Counted from the first letter of the stretch, positions 11,724-21,030 are shown. The stretch is 64,000 nt of DNA from Aquibacillus saliphilus (GCF_020404745.1 NZ_JAIZAP010000025.1:1-64000), one strand, 5' to 3'. A program made the numbers and translations. The notes: generated by a model from the sequence alone, not told the origin.

Positions 11724-12010
11724 CATATTTAACAAAAAAATTATTTTGTAAGCGTTTTTAATTTAAGTGATTAATATAAGTACACAAGGAAACCTTTTAG
11801 AGATTGGTCAAAAAGTCACCATGAAAAGCGTCGAATATCTTCGTTGCCGAACAAAAACAAAAGTCGTGTCTAGATTGCTCTGGGCATTGTTACAGAGAGG
11901 CTTGTCTTAAGACCTCAGGCGGGGTATCCGCCTGAGGTTGACACGGCCTAATCCTCTGCAAAAAATTATCCACACGAAACCAATTTCATCATTTCCTAAG
12001 TAACAAGAAA
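11724..12010. other. Gap before serA with a strong GC-rich hairpin
   Basis: No gene is visible. An 11-bp perfect stem (11912-11922 with 11928-11938, 5-base loop) stands out in AT-rich DNA and has no T-run, so it is not a normal terminator. An isolated DnaA box, TTATCCACA, lies at 11966-11974. The wider stretch 11830-11950 is richer in GC than its surroundings and may be a dispersed repeat. Confidence 0.4.
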
Positions 12011-12040
12011 AAGCCCCCTTAGCATTTGCTAAAAGGGCTT
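12011..12040 (-). terminator. rpsF-ssb-rpsR terminator
   Basis: Stem AAGCCC/GGGCTT (12011-12016, 12035-12040) plus inner TTAGC/GCTAA, followed on the minus strand by a T-run, 7 bases past the rpsR stop. Confidence 0.9.
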
Positions 12041-12046
12041 CTTATT

Positions 12047-12298
<252 letters not shown>

Positions 12299-12781
12299 TT
12301 AAAATGGTAAATCATCATCCGATATATCAATAGGTTCTCCGTTGTCTTTAAACGGATCCTGTTCATTCTGATTTGCATAATCATTGTTGTTATTGTTAGG
12401 TCTGTTTTGGTTCTGATTCGGTTGGGATCCTGATGACGCTTGTCCTCCACCTTGAGAAGAACCCTTTGTTTCTAAAAATTGCACAGTATCCGCTACTACT
12501 TCAGTAACAAATACTCTTTTTCCATCCTGACCTTCAAAACTACGTGATTGTAAGCGTCCATCTACTCCAACTAAGCTACCTTTATTCATAAAGTTTGCTA
12601 AGTTTTCTGCTGCACGTCTCCAAACCACACAGTTAATAAAATCAGCTTCTCTTTCTCCTTGTTGATTAGAAAAAGGTCTATTTACAGCTAAGGTAAAGTT
12701 GGCTACTGCCACTCCATTTGGTGTATAGCGTAGGTCTGGATCCCTCGTTAACCTGCCGACGAGTACGACACGATTCAACAT
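12299..12781 (-). CDS. ssb: Single-stranded DNA-binding protein
   Basis: Coats single-stranded DNA during replication and recruits partners by its tail. The OB fold begins [15 protein letters not shown] (about 1-105); a Gly/Gln/Asn-rich linker follows, and the acidic tip DISDDDLPF is the partner-binding end. I place the start at the ATG at 12781, since AAGGAG lies 8 bases ahead; the GTG at 12790 would overlap that site. The result is 160 residues, normal for SsbA. It lies between rpsF and rpsR as in most Firmicutes. Confidence 0.97.
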   Translation of the reverse strand: MLNRVVLVGRLTRDPDLRYTPNGVAVANFTLAVNRPFSNQQGEREADFINCVVWRRAAENLANFMNKGSLVGVDGRLQSRSFEGQDGKRVFVTEVVADTVQFLETKGSSQGGGQASSGSQPNQNQNRPNNNNNDYANQNEQDPFKDNGEPIDISDDDLPF

Positions 12782-12796
12782 CAGAACCACTCCTTT

Positions 12797-13087
12797 TTAT
12801 TGGTCATCTGTGCGAATAGCCATGTGACGAATAATATCATCAGAGAATTTTGCTTGACGATCAAATTCGTTTATAGCTGTTTCATCACCTTCAAAGTTAA
12901 TTAAAGTATAGTATCCATCACGAAAATCGTTGATTTCATAAGCAAGACGCTTCTTGCCTTTTTCTTCAACCTTTTCAATTTCCGCACCATTATCAGTAAG
13001 GATCTTGTTAAAACGCTCTACTAAAGCAGTTTTAGCTTCTTCCTCAATGTCTGGGCGGACGATGTACATGATTTCATATTTTCTCAT
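12797..13087 (-). CDS. rpsF: 30S ribosomal protein S6
   Basis: Small-subunit ribosomal protein of 96 residues, beginning [13 protein letters not shown], partner of S18. AGGAGGT precedes the ATG. It is the first gene of the operon and has a leader of about 75 bases that is GC-richer near 13105-13125 and could hold the known S6:S18 autoregulatory RNA element; I could not resolve that fold. Confidence 0.98.
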   Translation of the reverse strand: MRKYEIMYIVRPDIEEEAKTALVERFNKILTDNGAEIEKVEEKGKKRLAYEINDFRDGYYTLINFEGDETAINEFDRQAKFSDDIIRHMAIRTDDQ

Positions 13088-13169
13088 CCGTTTGCACCTC
13101 CTTTTGGTCTTAGCGGCCCCTTTTGGTAAAAGAGCAAGGAGTAATAATGTTAATTACTCACAATGTATA

Positions 13170-13198
13170 ATTTTATCAAAGTATCTGGCAAAGTGCAA
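13170..13198 (-). promoter_or_regulatory. rpsF operon promoter
   Basis: TTGCAC at 13198-13193 and TAAAAT at 13175-13170 with a 17-base spacer, reading towards rpsF. Confidence 0.65.
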
Positions 13199-13269
13199 GT
13201 ACCTTTATAAAATATACTGGTTTGTTCGCTAAAATGCTTTATGAAAATTTAATATAAGCGATCTTAGAC

Positions 13270-14370
13270 TTACACATTAAAACGGAAATGGATTACGTCA
13301 CCGTCTTGCACCAAATATTCTTTACCCTCTAGCCTAACTTTACCTTTTTCTTTAGCAGCAGCCATCGTGCCGCCGTCAACAAGATCGTCATAGGAAACTG
13401 TTTCAGCTCTTATAAAGCCTCTTTCAAAGTCAGTATGAATAATTGCAGCCGCCTGTGGTGCTTTTATCCCTTTTGTAAAGGTCCAAGCTCTTACTTCTTG
13501 TTCACCAGCTGTAAAATAAGTAGCCAATCCTAAAAGTTGATAAGTAGCTTTAATTAACTGGTCAAGACCAGATTCAGCAATACCTAGTTCTTCTAAGAAC
13601 ATCTCTTTTTCTTCACGATCAAGCTCAGCAATTTCTGATTCAACCTTCGCGCTAATTACGATTACTTCTGCTTGTTCGCTAGAAGCAAACTCCCTCACTT
13701 TACCTACATGAGGGTTTTTATCTGCTTCTAACAACTCATCTTCTCCTACGTTAGCTACATATAGTATCGGTTTATTTGATAGTAAATGAAGACCTTTTAC
13801 TAGCTTTTCTTGATCCTCAGAAAAGTCCACAGCTCGTGCCGGTTTTTCATCTTCAAATGCTTCTGTTAACTTAACAAGCACATCGTATTCTGCAGCTGCT
13901 TCTTTATTTTTTTGTTTTGCCAATTTCTCAACACGCTGCATTCTTTTAGTCACTGTTTCAAGGTCAGCTAATATTAACTCTAGGTTGATCGTTTCAATAT
14001 CCGAAATAGGATCAACAGTTCCAGATACATGTGTAATATTTTCATCTTCAAAACAACGAACCACATGACATATTGCATCAACCTGTCGAATATGAGAAAG
14101 AAATTGGTTTCCTAAACCTTCCCCTTTACTGGCGCCTTTTACTATACCTGCAATATCAGTGAATTCAAATGCAGTTGGTACTGTTTTCTTTGGTTTTACT
14201 AATTCAGTTAGTTTGCCTAAACGGGAATCAGGAACATCTACAATTCCTACGTTAGGATCTATTGTACAAAATGGATAATTTGCCGATTCTGCCCCTGCTT
14301 GTGTTATTGCATTGAATAACGTAGATTTTCCTACGTTAGGTAAACCGACAATTCCTGCTGTTAATGCCAT
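13270..14370 (-). CDS. ychF: Redox-responsive ATPase YchF
   Basis: Obg-family P-loop NTPase that prefers ATP and associates with ribosomes. G1 is GLPNVGKST near the N-terminus, G3 is DIAG, and a C-terminal TGS-like domain ends at VIHFRFNV. The ATG at 14370 gives 366 residues, the usual length, with AAGGAG 11 bases ahead; a GTG at 14382 would begin inside that site. Known as YyaF in B. subtilis, with the same neighbours. A monocistronic unit is likely, as 180 bases separate it from rpsF. Confidence 0.96.
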   Translation of the reverse strand: MALTAGIVGLPNVGKSTLFNAITQAGAESANYPFCTIDPNVGIVDVPDSRLGKLTELVKPKKTVPTAFEFTDIAGIVKGASKGEGLGNQFLSHIRQVDAICHVVRCFEDENITHVSGTVDPISDIETINLELILADLETVTKRMQRVEKLAKQKNKEAAAEYDVLVKLTEAFEDEKPARAVDFSEDQEKLVKGLHLLSNKPILYVANVGEDELLEADKNPHVGKVREFASSEQAEVIVISAKVESEIAELDREEKEMFLEELGIAESGLDQLIKATYQLLGLATYFTAGEQEVRAWTFTKGIKAPQAAAIIHTDFERGFIRAETVSYDDLVDGGTMAAAKEKGKVRLEGKEYLVQDGDVIHFRFNV

Positions 14371-14587
14371 TAAAACTTCCACTCCTTAAGGATACTGCTC
14401 ATATGAACGTTTCAGTCAATCTTAATTATAGATACACTTGTACAAAATGACAAGCAATCTAAATAAGAAAATACGGATAGTAACTACCCTCATTTTCTTA
14501 ATTTCCTCTTAACTATTTTAGAAAAGCTGTTTCTTTTCAGCTTGAAAATCTAGTTTTTCTTAAGTTTAGAAATTAATTTAAGATTTA

Positions 14588-14603
14588 TGTTTCACGTGGA
14601 ACA
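14588..14603. promoter_or_regulatory. parS: parS site 1
   Basis: Exact 16-bp parS consensus (minus strand TGTTCCACGTGAAACA), the loading site for Spo0J/ParB. It lies in the gap between ychF and the DUF951 gene, 4.7 kb from spo0J. Confidence 0.95.
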
Positions 14604-14607
14604 ATTT

Positions 14608-14802
14608 TTATTCTGATCTTTCTAATACCTTTTTTAATTTACTTTCGAATTTACGACGAGGGATAAGGACACTATGTCCACATCCTTCACACTTAATTCG
14701 AACATCCATCCCCATTCGAATGATTTTCCACCGATTTTCTCCACAAGGATGTTGTTTTTTCATTTGTACAATGTCATTCATTTGATAATCTTTTTCTGAC
14801 AT
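14608..14802 (-). CDS. yyzM: DUF951 family small protein
   Basis: A 64-residue basic protein of the DUF951 family (YyzM-like). It contains a CxxC-type pair (CEGCGH) and another cysteine in HPCGENRW, which suggests a small metal-binding or RNA-binding fold, but no function is known. It starts 2 bases after the MscS-type gene stop and so is in the same transcript. parS site 1 lies just past its stop codon. Confidence 0.85.
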   Translation of the reverse strand: MSEKDYQMNDIVQMKKQHPCGENRWKIIRMGMDVRIKCEGCGHSVLIPRRKFESKLKKVLERSE

Positions 14803-14804
14803 CT

Positions 14805-15695
14805 TTACTCACCCCTATTAATTGAGTCCATACTATCGTTATCTCTAGAATACATTACTAATCTAGGCAATGGAATGTCTATTCCATTCTGATCAAAAGT
14901 TGTTTTGACATCTTTCCTTATAATTCGAGCCATTCCCCAATGTTCCATAGGACTAACTTCAGCTATAATTCTAAGTACAAGATGAGAGGTATCTAGTGTT
15001 TGAACTCCAAGAGACTCTGGTACATTTATCAACTGAGGATATTTACTTGGCATTTCAGCTAATAATGCTTCAATTACTTTTTCCGCTTTTGCTATATCAG
15101 TTTCATACGGAATATTAACATCTACGACTGCAATACTATTATGAATCGAATAGTTGGTTACCTGTTGTATATTACCATTTGGAATAATGTTTAGCTCACC
15201 TGTCCAACTCATAATCTTTGTTGTTCTTAAACCAATCTCTTCAACTATCCCCTCTACACCAGATGTTCTGACATAGTCACCAACTGAAAACTGATCCTCA
15301 AAGATAATGAAAAAACCTGTTATAATGTCACGCACAAGATTTTGAGTTCCAAAGCCTATTGCTAATCCAGCAACTCCAGCACCAGCTAAAAGAGCACCAA
15401 TTGGGATGGTCAAAGTATCCAATACCATTAGAAAAGCAGTAAAATAAACAATATAACTTAATGCATTTTGAACAAGTTTTTTAAGAGTATTTTCTCTTCT
15501 TTCTGTAATTCGGAATGGTCCACGATCCCTTTTCCGAAATAATCGATTTACTACAGAAGTTCCTATCCGGACAACTAAGACAGCAAGAATTATGATAAGT
15601 AAGATTCTAAATAAACCATTACCAAAAGTAATCCACAAATCAGGACCGGATATACTCTCCCACAATTCGTTCCATTGACGTTTTATTAAATCCAC
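14805..15695 (-). CDS. MscS-family mechanosensitive channel
   Basis: Inner-membrane small-conductance channel that opens under hypo-osmotic tension. Three N-terminal membrane helices (about 20-45, 75-100, 105-130) lead into the MscS pore helix, rich in Gly and Ala (GALLAGAGVAGLAIGFGTQNLVRD), and then the beta domain (DQFSVGDYV) and C-terminal domain. I choose the GTG at 15695, with GGAGG 7 bases ahead, giving 296 residues. The ATG at 15737 overlaps the stop of the upstream gene as ATGA but has a weaker site; it is a fair alternative. Confidence 0.9.
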   Translation of the reverse strand: MDLIKRQWNELWESISGPDLWITFGNGLFRILLIIILAVLVVRIGTSVVNRLFRKRDRGPFRITERRENTLKKLVQNALSYIVYFTAFLMVLDTLTIPIGALLAGAGVAGLAIGFGTQNLVRDIITGFFIIFEDQFSVGDYVRTSGVEGIVEEIGLRTTKIMSWTGELNIIPNGNIQQVTNYSIHNSIAVVDVNIPYETDIAKAEKVIEALLAEMPSKYPQLINVPESLGVQTLDTSHLVLRIIAEVSPMEHWGMARIIRKDVKTTFDQNGIDIPLPRLVMYSRDNDSMDSINRGE

Positions 15696-15733
15696 TTCTT
15701 TTCCTCCAGCACTTAATCTATATATATATTCTA

Positions 15734-16759
15734 TCATTTCTGCCCTATTTTGTACCGATTTATAATTGGATATAAAATAATGGATGAAAGTACATATAGA
15801 TTAAGCAAGCCATATAACGGATAGAGATATTCTATTAAAGTAGAAAAACCGATTCTAGTTAATGGAATCATAGCTATTAATGTAAGTGCAGCAAGCATCC
15901 ACAAAGGAGCGTCGACTATACTTCTAATTCTTGTTACTAAACCTAATGTTCCAGATACAGCAGTTGTGAAAATTGCAAACCATAATAAAATTGTAATAAA
16001 CACAAACATACCATAGGGATAGTGTCTCAATATCGCAAACAAGGGTATCTCATACAATAACACTTGATCAGATATTTGAATTAAACTATTGTTATAAATA
16101 TATGAAATAGTACCTAATATCAGCCCACTACCTAAACTAGCTATCCATAGTTCCCCTTTCCCCTTTGTTTGATTACCTATCGCACCAAGTACCGCTATAA
16201 GCGGCAATATATTTAGAGCAGTAAATGTAAAAGCAGCTGTCCAATTTCGTTGCTTATTAAGATCCGGAATAAATGATAACTGCTGTTGTATGGAAAAAAT
16301 CACTAACACTGATAGTAATCCAACTATTAATAACGGTAAGATAACACTATTTAGTGAAAGAACCCCCTTGATATCCCAAACAAAAATTAATATTAATGGA
16401 AATACTATTAACAGGACGCCCCACCAATTCGGGAAGTGAAAAGCTTCTAATGTTGCACCACTCCCTGCTAACATAATAACCGTTGTTGTAAATAAATAAA
16501 TAATAATCATACCATCATATAAATAAGCTAGCTTATCACCTACAAGGATCCTTAAAACTGGTAAGTAGTGCGTTGATTGGTTTTCATGACTTACTTTTAA
16601 GATGACAAAGCAGCAAAGAGAAAATAAAATGGTGAATAATAGTATAGCTAGTCCACTTTCATTGCCAAAAAATTGCCAAAGCTCCCTGCCAGAAGCATAG
16701 CCCGCTCCAATCGTCGTACCAATAATTAAAAACATCCATTTAAAACCAGAGCTCCACAT
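15734..16759 (-). CDS. YkvI-family membrane transporter-like protein
   Basis: Polytopic membrane protein with about ten helices and a glycine-rich first helix (IGTTIGAGYASGRE), as in the YkvI family of the amino-acid/polyamine/organocation superfamily, distantly related to germinant receptor B subunits. The substrate is unknown. The start is the ATG at 16759 (341 residues) because GGAGG lies 7 bases ahead; the upstream ATG at 16786 would place that site inside the gene. It diverges from yyaC and runs with the MscS-like gene. Confidence 0.8.
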   Translation of the reverse strand: MWSSGFKWMFLIIGTTIGAGYASGRELWQFFGNESGLAILLFTILFSLCCFVILKVSHENQSTHYLPVLRILVGDKLAYLYDGMIIIYLFTTTVIMLAGSGATLEAFHFPNWWGVLLIVFPLILIFVWDIKGVLSLNSVILPLLIVGLLSVLVIFSIQQQLSFIPDLNKQRNWTAAFTFTALNILPLIAVLGAIGNQTKGKGELWIASLGSGLILGTISYIYNNSLIQISDQVLLYEIPLFAILRHYPYGMFVFITILLWFAIFTTAVSGTLGLVTRIRSIVDAPLWMLAALTLIAMIPLTRIGFSTLIEYLYPLYGLLNLYVLSSIILYPIINRYKIGQK

Positions 16760-16789
16760 ATTCTTTCCTCCACATTCTTTTTTCATGAC

Positions 16790-16819
16790 GTATAGATTTA
16801 AATAAAAATTCGTATACTA
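16790..16819 (+). promoter_or_regulatory. Candidate forespore (sigma-G/F) promoter of yyaC
   Basis: GTATA at 16790-16794, 18-base spacer, TATACTA at 16813-16819: one mismatch from GHATR-N18-CATWHTA of sigma-G. It ends 28 bases before the yyaC ATG, a good distance. Confidence 0.5.
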
Positions 16820-16847
16820 ATACCATTATGTTTGTGGAGGAGAAGCT

Positions 16848-17441
16848 ATGAATCTAATGAATAAATTTTCTTCTGAGGAGGAAAGATTTAACTATACTGA
16901 CCCTATTGTTTCTTTACAAATTAGGGATTCTATTTTAAAAGTACTTCCCTACTATCGAAGGGATATTATTGTTGTCTGCATTGGAACAGATCGTTCTACT
17001 GGAGATGCGTTAGGACCATTAACTGGTACATTAATAAGTGAAAGAAAAATTGATAACTTTACTGTGTTCGGAACACTAGAAAACCCTGTACACGCTGTTA
17101 ATTTAAATGAAAAACTAATGGAAATAAATAATATTTATAATAAACCTTTCATTATCGCCATTGATGCTTGCCTAGGAAAAGCAAAATCGATTGGTACAAT
17201 TGTTACTGCGAGAGGTCCTATAAAGCCTGGAGCTGCACTTAAGAAGAAATTACCTGATGTTGGTGATATGCACGTGACTGGTATTGTAAATATTAGTGGT
17301 TATATGGAGTACTTTGTTCTACAAAACACACGACTTCATACAGTGATGCAAATGTCTAAAAAAATAGCAGACTCCTTTCATTTATTGGATAGTTCCCTAA
17401 CTATAATTCAGAATAAAGCAAATCATTTTTCTACAACTTAG
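16848..17441 (+). CDS. yyaC: Sporulation protein YyaC (DUF1256)
   Basis: A 197-residue protein of the DUF1256/YyaC family, spore-associated and related in fold to the germination protease GPR. Conserved features seen are CIGTDRSTGDALGP (about 44-57) and AIDACLGK (about 103-110), the Asp-bearing loops of the family. GGAGG precedes the ATG. It is on the plus strand, opposite to its neighbours, as in other Bacillaceae between ychF and spo0J. The exact activity is unproven. Confidence 0.92.
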   Translation: MNLMNKFSSEEERFNYTDPIVSLQIRDSILKVLPYYRRDIIVVCIGTDRSTGDALGPLTGTLISERKIDNFTVFGTLENPVHAVNLNEKLMEINNIYNKPFIIAIDACLGKAKSIGTIVTARGPIKPGAALKKKLPDVGDMHVTGIVNISGYMEYFVLQNTRLHTVMQMSKKIADSFHLLDSSLTIIQNKANHFSTT

Positions 17442-17642
17442 ATGAATCAAATGATAACGAATTATATTAAATAACTTTAGTTATTTAATTAACTTTAATC
17501 ACTTCTGAAAATTTCTCGTCCTGTCTTTAGCAGTGAATTTTTATTTCCTAACTTCTATCCTTCAATTAATAACAACCTATTAATAAAAAGGATTTTTTCA
17601 TAAGTTTTGTTGCTTTTAAATCGTCGCAGTTGATAGAAAATG
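17442..17642. other. Empty gap 3' of yyaC
   Basis: No gene seen. A small inverted pair CGTCGCA/TGCGACG (17622-17628, 17641-17647) abuts the composite repeat element that follows. Confidence 0.4.
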
Positions 17643-18155
17643 CGACGTAACTTTTGCTTTTTCCACTCTTTCTAAAATGAGTGCTAAATTCAGCGCTGCG
17701 GAAATACACTTCGCTTTCCGCGGGTGGCTGCTGAGCCTCCTCGTGCTTGCGCACTGCGGGGTCTCATCTATGCCTTTCCTCCCGCAGGACTTGAATAGAC
17801 ATCCTTGAATCTTCATCGCACGCAGAAAATTCGGTTTGTGAATTTTCAAGGAGTCTTCGTGTATTTCCTCCGCTTAGAATAGCTTTTTGTTCAAGTGGGA
17901 AAACCCCCACGAAATGTTGTTTTTTACGGTGTATTGGCACTCATTAATCAGAACACCCATGTCCAGCGTAGGCAGAATACGAAGACTCCTGTGGGAACAG
18001 CAGGAGTTCGAAGACCCCGGAAGAATCGTTTTTTGATTCTGAGGAGGCTGAGGCCGTGCCCACGGAAAGCGAAGTATTCTGACGAAGCGATCGTAGACCA
18101 CTCGATTCAATTAGAGTGAAAGATAGCAAGTCCAAGTTCATGAAAAGTTACGTCG
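17643..18155. repeat. 513-bp composite inverted-repeat element
   Basis: The ends are a perfect 13-bp inverted repeat (17643-17655 with 18143-18155). Inside lie two copies, in opposite orientation, of a GC-rich hairpin repeat of the type common in Bacillaceae spacers. Copy A (17698-17873) is closed by GGAAATACAC/GTGTATTTCC arms; copy B (17973-18081) by CAGAATAC/GTATTCTG arms. Both contain the blocks CTTCGCTTTCCG, GAGCCTCCTC, GGGGTCT and GGAGTCTTCG in the same order. Copy A carries about 60 extra bases between its CCCGCAGGA and GGAGTCTTCG blocks. No transposase gene is present. The short open frames here are by-products of base composition. Confidence 0.75.
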
Positions 18156-18246
18156 GAGTCTATAGTATTTGTGTCAAAAACAACAAGTATTTTTGTTAGA
18201 CGAGTAGCTTTGGTACCAACCTTTTAGAAACAGCCTAACAAAAAAA

Positions 18247-18267
18247 GTGCCAGTCATAAACTAGCAC
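18247..18267 (-). terminator. Terminator of the DUF554 gene
   Basis: GTGC/GCAC and AGT/ACT pairs around a 5-base loop with one mismatch, then a long T-run on the minus strand. It starts 6 bases past the stop. Confidence 0.65.
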
Positions 18268-18272
18268 CTCTC

Positions 18273-18980
18273 TCACAATGTAATATACATATAAATATAG
18301 TAAATTAACCCCACCGTTAATAATGCTGGCAATAAATTTGCTACTCTTATCTCTGTTAACTTTAATAGATTTAATCCGATAGCAACAATTAGTAAGCCAC
18401 CTGTTGCTGTCATCTCAGTGATGAAACCATCTAGAAACACCTCTGGAAGCCAGTTCTCTATTTTAGTAGCTAACAAGGCTATTGTTCCCTGGTAAAGAAC
18501 AACAGGAATTACAGAGAAAACTACCCCTATTCCTAATGTCGTTGTTAATACCAATGATACAAATCCATCTAATATGGATTTTGTTAACAACACTTCATGG
18601 TCGTTGCGCAAACCACTATCTAGCGCTCCAATGACAGACATAGCCCCAATCACAAAAATTAGTGTTGCGGTAATGAAGCCTTGTGCTAATGTAGAATCCT
18701 CGTTCGATTTTGTCTTAATTTCTATCCATTTACCTATGTTATTCAATTTTCTTTCTAAATGAAAAAGTTCACCTAGTATTGCTCCGGTTAGTAAACTTAA
18801 TAATACAATTATAATATTGGAAGTTTGAAATGCCATTTGAAATCCAATTAATAAAACCGACAATCCAATTCCGCTCATAATTGTTTGTTTGTAACGTTCC
18901 GGAATTTTAGTGAAAAACAATCCAAACATTGTCCCGACTATAATACACAACCCATTTACTAGAGTCCCAAATAAAGCCAT
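18273..18980 (-). CDS. DUF554 family membrane protein (YdfK-like)
   Basis: A 235-residue membrane protein with about seven helices, glycine-rich N-terminus (GTLVNGLCIIVGTMFGLFF) and the family blocks around GDSG-like ALDSGLRND and SILDGFVSLVLTTTLGIGV. It belongs to the DUF554 family (YdfK in B. subtilis), a putative transporter or channel of unknown substrate. GGAG precedes the ATG. It stands alone between the composite repeat and the spo0J terminator. Confidence 0.85.
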   Translation of the reverse strand: MALFGTLVNGLCIIVGTMFGLFFTKIPERYKQTIMSGIGLSVLLIGFQMAFQTSNIIIVLLSLLTGAILGELFHLERKLNNIGKWIEIKTKSNEDSTLAQGFITATLIFVIGAMSVIGALDSGLRNDHEVLLTKSILDGFVSLVLTTTLGIGVVFSVIPVVLYQGTIALLATKIENWLPEVFLDGFITEMTATGGLLIVAIGLNLLKLTEIRVANLLPALLTVGLIYYIYMYITL

Positions 18981-19210
18981 ATCTACATCTCCATTTACGA
19001 ATATAACTTAACTTCTTTTTTAAGAAGAATTTCTAACTAGTTGATGACTTCATTGCTTTCTTTTTTCTTGGGTTCAGTTAACCTAAACCAGGCAATTCAA
19101 CTCTAATACTTCTTCGTCTCCTCTAACATAGACTTGTTACTAGAATAAGCATTTCAATCAACAGTTACTAATTGTTTCACGTGGAACAATTCTCTTTGAG
19201 ATATAAAAGA
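18981..19210. other. Gap between spo0J and the DUF554 gene
   Basis: No gene is visible; the main content is parS site 2 and the soj-spo0J terminator, both listed. Confidence 0.5.
19173..19188. promoter_or_regulatory. parS: parS site 2
   Basis: Exact parS consensus on the minus strand, about 80 bases past the spo0J stop codon, same orientation as site 1. Confidence 0.95.
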
Positions 19211-19242
19211 TCTGACTTTAAGATAATTATCTTAAAGTCAGA
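19211..19242 (-). terminator. soj-spo0J terminator
   Basis: A perfect 32-bp palindrome (16-bp arms 19211-19226 and 19227-19242) followed on the minus strand by TTTTATAT. It lies 28 bases past the spo0J stop. Confidence 0.85.
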
Positions 19243-19269
19243 CAGTTAAACAACAATATATTTTTATGA

Positions 19270-20112
19270 TTAATTTGATTGGAACATGTCAAGAATTCTT
19301 TCTAAATCCTCTTCAGAAAAAAATTCAATTTCTATTTTCCCCTTTTTCTTGCCTTTATGAATGGTTACACCTGTTCCTAAATGATCTCTTAAAATATTTT
19401 CTCTTTCAACAAGAAAAACATCCTTTTTAGGCTTTTGACTCTTTGTTTGAGGTGCATTTTCATTGATTTTTATAATAAGTTGTTCCACTTGTCTTACATT
19501 TAATTGTTCTTTTCTGATCTTATCAACCAAGGGTATTAATTTTTGTTTATCCTTTAACCCTAGTAAAGCTCTACCATGACCCATTGTTAATTCACCATTG
19601 TTAATTAAAGCACTAACATGTTCAGGTAAAGATAGCAGTCTAACTAAGTTCGCAATGTGTGACCTACTCTTACCAAGTCTTTTAGACAAATCTTCTTGCG
19701 TTATCTTTAATTCTCTCATTAAGTTAGAATATGCATAAGCTTCTTCAATCGCGGTCAAATCTTCTCTTTGTAAATTCTCAAGTAATGCCAGTTCCATCAT
19801 GTTTTCATCTGTTAATTCTTTAATAATTACAGGAACTGTGTCCAACCCTGCTTCTTTTGCAGCACGAAACCTTCTTTCTCCCACTACAATTTCATAGCCC
19901 TTTATACTTTGTCTTACAATTAAAGGTTGTAATATGCCGTGTTGAATAATAGATTCTTTTAATTCATCTATTGCATCTGCACGAAATGTTTTTCTAGGTT
20001 GGTATGGATTTGGTCTACATTCTTTAACTGAAATGTCTTGAACAGACTCATCTTCAATTGTATCTAACTCAGGAAAAAAAGCATTAATTCCTTTCCCCAA
20101 CCCTTTCGCCAT
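19270..20112 (-). CDS. spo0J: Chromosome-partitioning protein ParB/Spo0J
   Basis: CTP-dependent clamp that loads at parS, spreads and recruits SMC. The 280 residues show the CTP-binding ParB-N domain with GERRFRAAKEAG (about 76-87) and ENLQREDL (about 111-118), then the helix-turn-helix that reads parS (TQEDLSKRLGKSRSHIANL, about 137-155), and a C-terminal dimer domain. AAGGAAG precedes the ATG, which lies 29 bases inside soj, so translation is coupled. Three parS sites within 8 kb are its targets. Confidence 0.97.
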   Translation of the reverse strand: MAKGLGKGINAFFPELDTIEDESVQDISVKECRPNPYQPRKTFRADAIDELKESIIQHGILQPLIVRQSIKGYEIVVGERRFRAAKEAGLDTVPVIIKELTDENMMELALLENLQREDLTAIEEAYAYSNLMRELKITQEDLSKRLGKSRSHIANLVRLLSLPEHVSALINNGELTMGHGRALLGLKDKQKLIPLVDKIRKEQLNVRQVEQLIIKINENAPQTKSQKPKKDVFLVERENILRDHLGTGVTIHKGKKKGKIEIEFFSEEDLERILDMFQSN

Positions 20113-20866
20113 TCGCGATCACTTCCTTTGCTAATTCTAGATAAACCTGCGCGCCTCTAGATTTCGGATCATAAAGAATAATAGGTTGTCCATGACTTGG
20201 TGCTTCTCCAAGTCTTATATTTCTAGGTATAATTGATTGATAAACTTTATCTCTAAAATACTTCTTCACTTCATCGATTACTTGAATACCAAGGTTTGTT
20301 CTTGCATCAAACATCGTAAGTAAAACGCCTTCAATCGCTAATTGTTTATTCAAATGTTTTTGAACTAGACGTATTGTATTTAAAAGTTGGCTCAAACCTT
20401 CTAATGCATAATATTCACATTGCACAGGAATTAACACACTATCAGCCGCTGTTAATGAGTTAATTGTTAATAAGCCTAGTGATGGTGGACAGTCTATAAT
20501 TACAAAATCATAGTCATCTTTTACATCATCGATGGCCTTCTTAAGTCGCACTTCTCTCGAGATTGTTGGTACTAGTTCAATTTCCGCACCTGCTAGCTGA
20601 ATAGTAGCTGGAATAATATCTAAATTTTCTACACATGTTGGAACACAGACTTTCTCAGCTTCTAAGTCTTCTACTAAAACATTATAGATACACTGATCCA
20701 TGTCAGCTTTATTTATTCCTACTCCACTAGTAGCATTACCTTGAGGATCAATATCAACTAATAATACTTTGTGATTTTGATATGCTATACACGCACTTAA
20801 GTTTACTGCGGATGTGGTTTTTCCTACGCCACCCTTTTGATTCGCAACGGCGATTACTTTTCCCAT
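20084..20866 (-). CDS. soj: ParA-type ATPase Soj
   Basis: Deviant Walker ATPase that works with Spo0J in origin segregation and regulates DnaA. The 260 residues carry the deviant Walker A KGGVGKTT at 10-17, the switch I region DPQGNATSG, and Walker B VIIDCPPSL. AGGTGAC precedes the ATG. It is the first gene of the soj-spo0J operon, with noc upstream on the same strand. Confidence 0.97.
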   Translation of the reverse strand: MGKVIAVANQKGGVGKTTSAVNLSACIAYQNHKVLLVDIDPQGNATSGVGINKADMDQCIYNVLVEDLEAEKVCVPTCVENLDIIPATIQLAGAEIELVPTISREVRLKKAIDDVKDDYDFVIIDCPPSLGLLTINSLTAADSVLIPVQCEYYALEGLSQLLNTIRLVQKHLNKQLAIEGVLLTMFDARTNLGIQVIDEVKKYFRDKVYQSIIPRNIRLGEAPSHGQPIILYDPKSRGAQVYLELAKEVIANGERVGERN

Positions 20867-21030
20867 GCTGTCACCTACCTACTTTTAACTCTTTATTATC
20901 CATTCTATCATTTTTTATATAGATTGGACTACTTTTAATAGATTTGTAATAAAAAAACTAAAAATATCGTCGTATTTTGTTATTATTGTTCATTTGTCTA
21001 ACTAAAATAGTTATAAAACAATGAAAAACA

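Noticed and set aside
11966-11974. Single perfect DnaA box upstream of serA.
   Set aside because: One isolated 9-mer is expected by chance in an AT-rich window of this size; no second box is near.
17566-18141. Several overlapping open frames of 60-78 codons on both strands.
   Set aside because: They coincide with the inverted hairpin repeats, show no ribosome site or family similarity, and conflict with each other; they result from GC-rich palindromic DNA.
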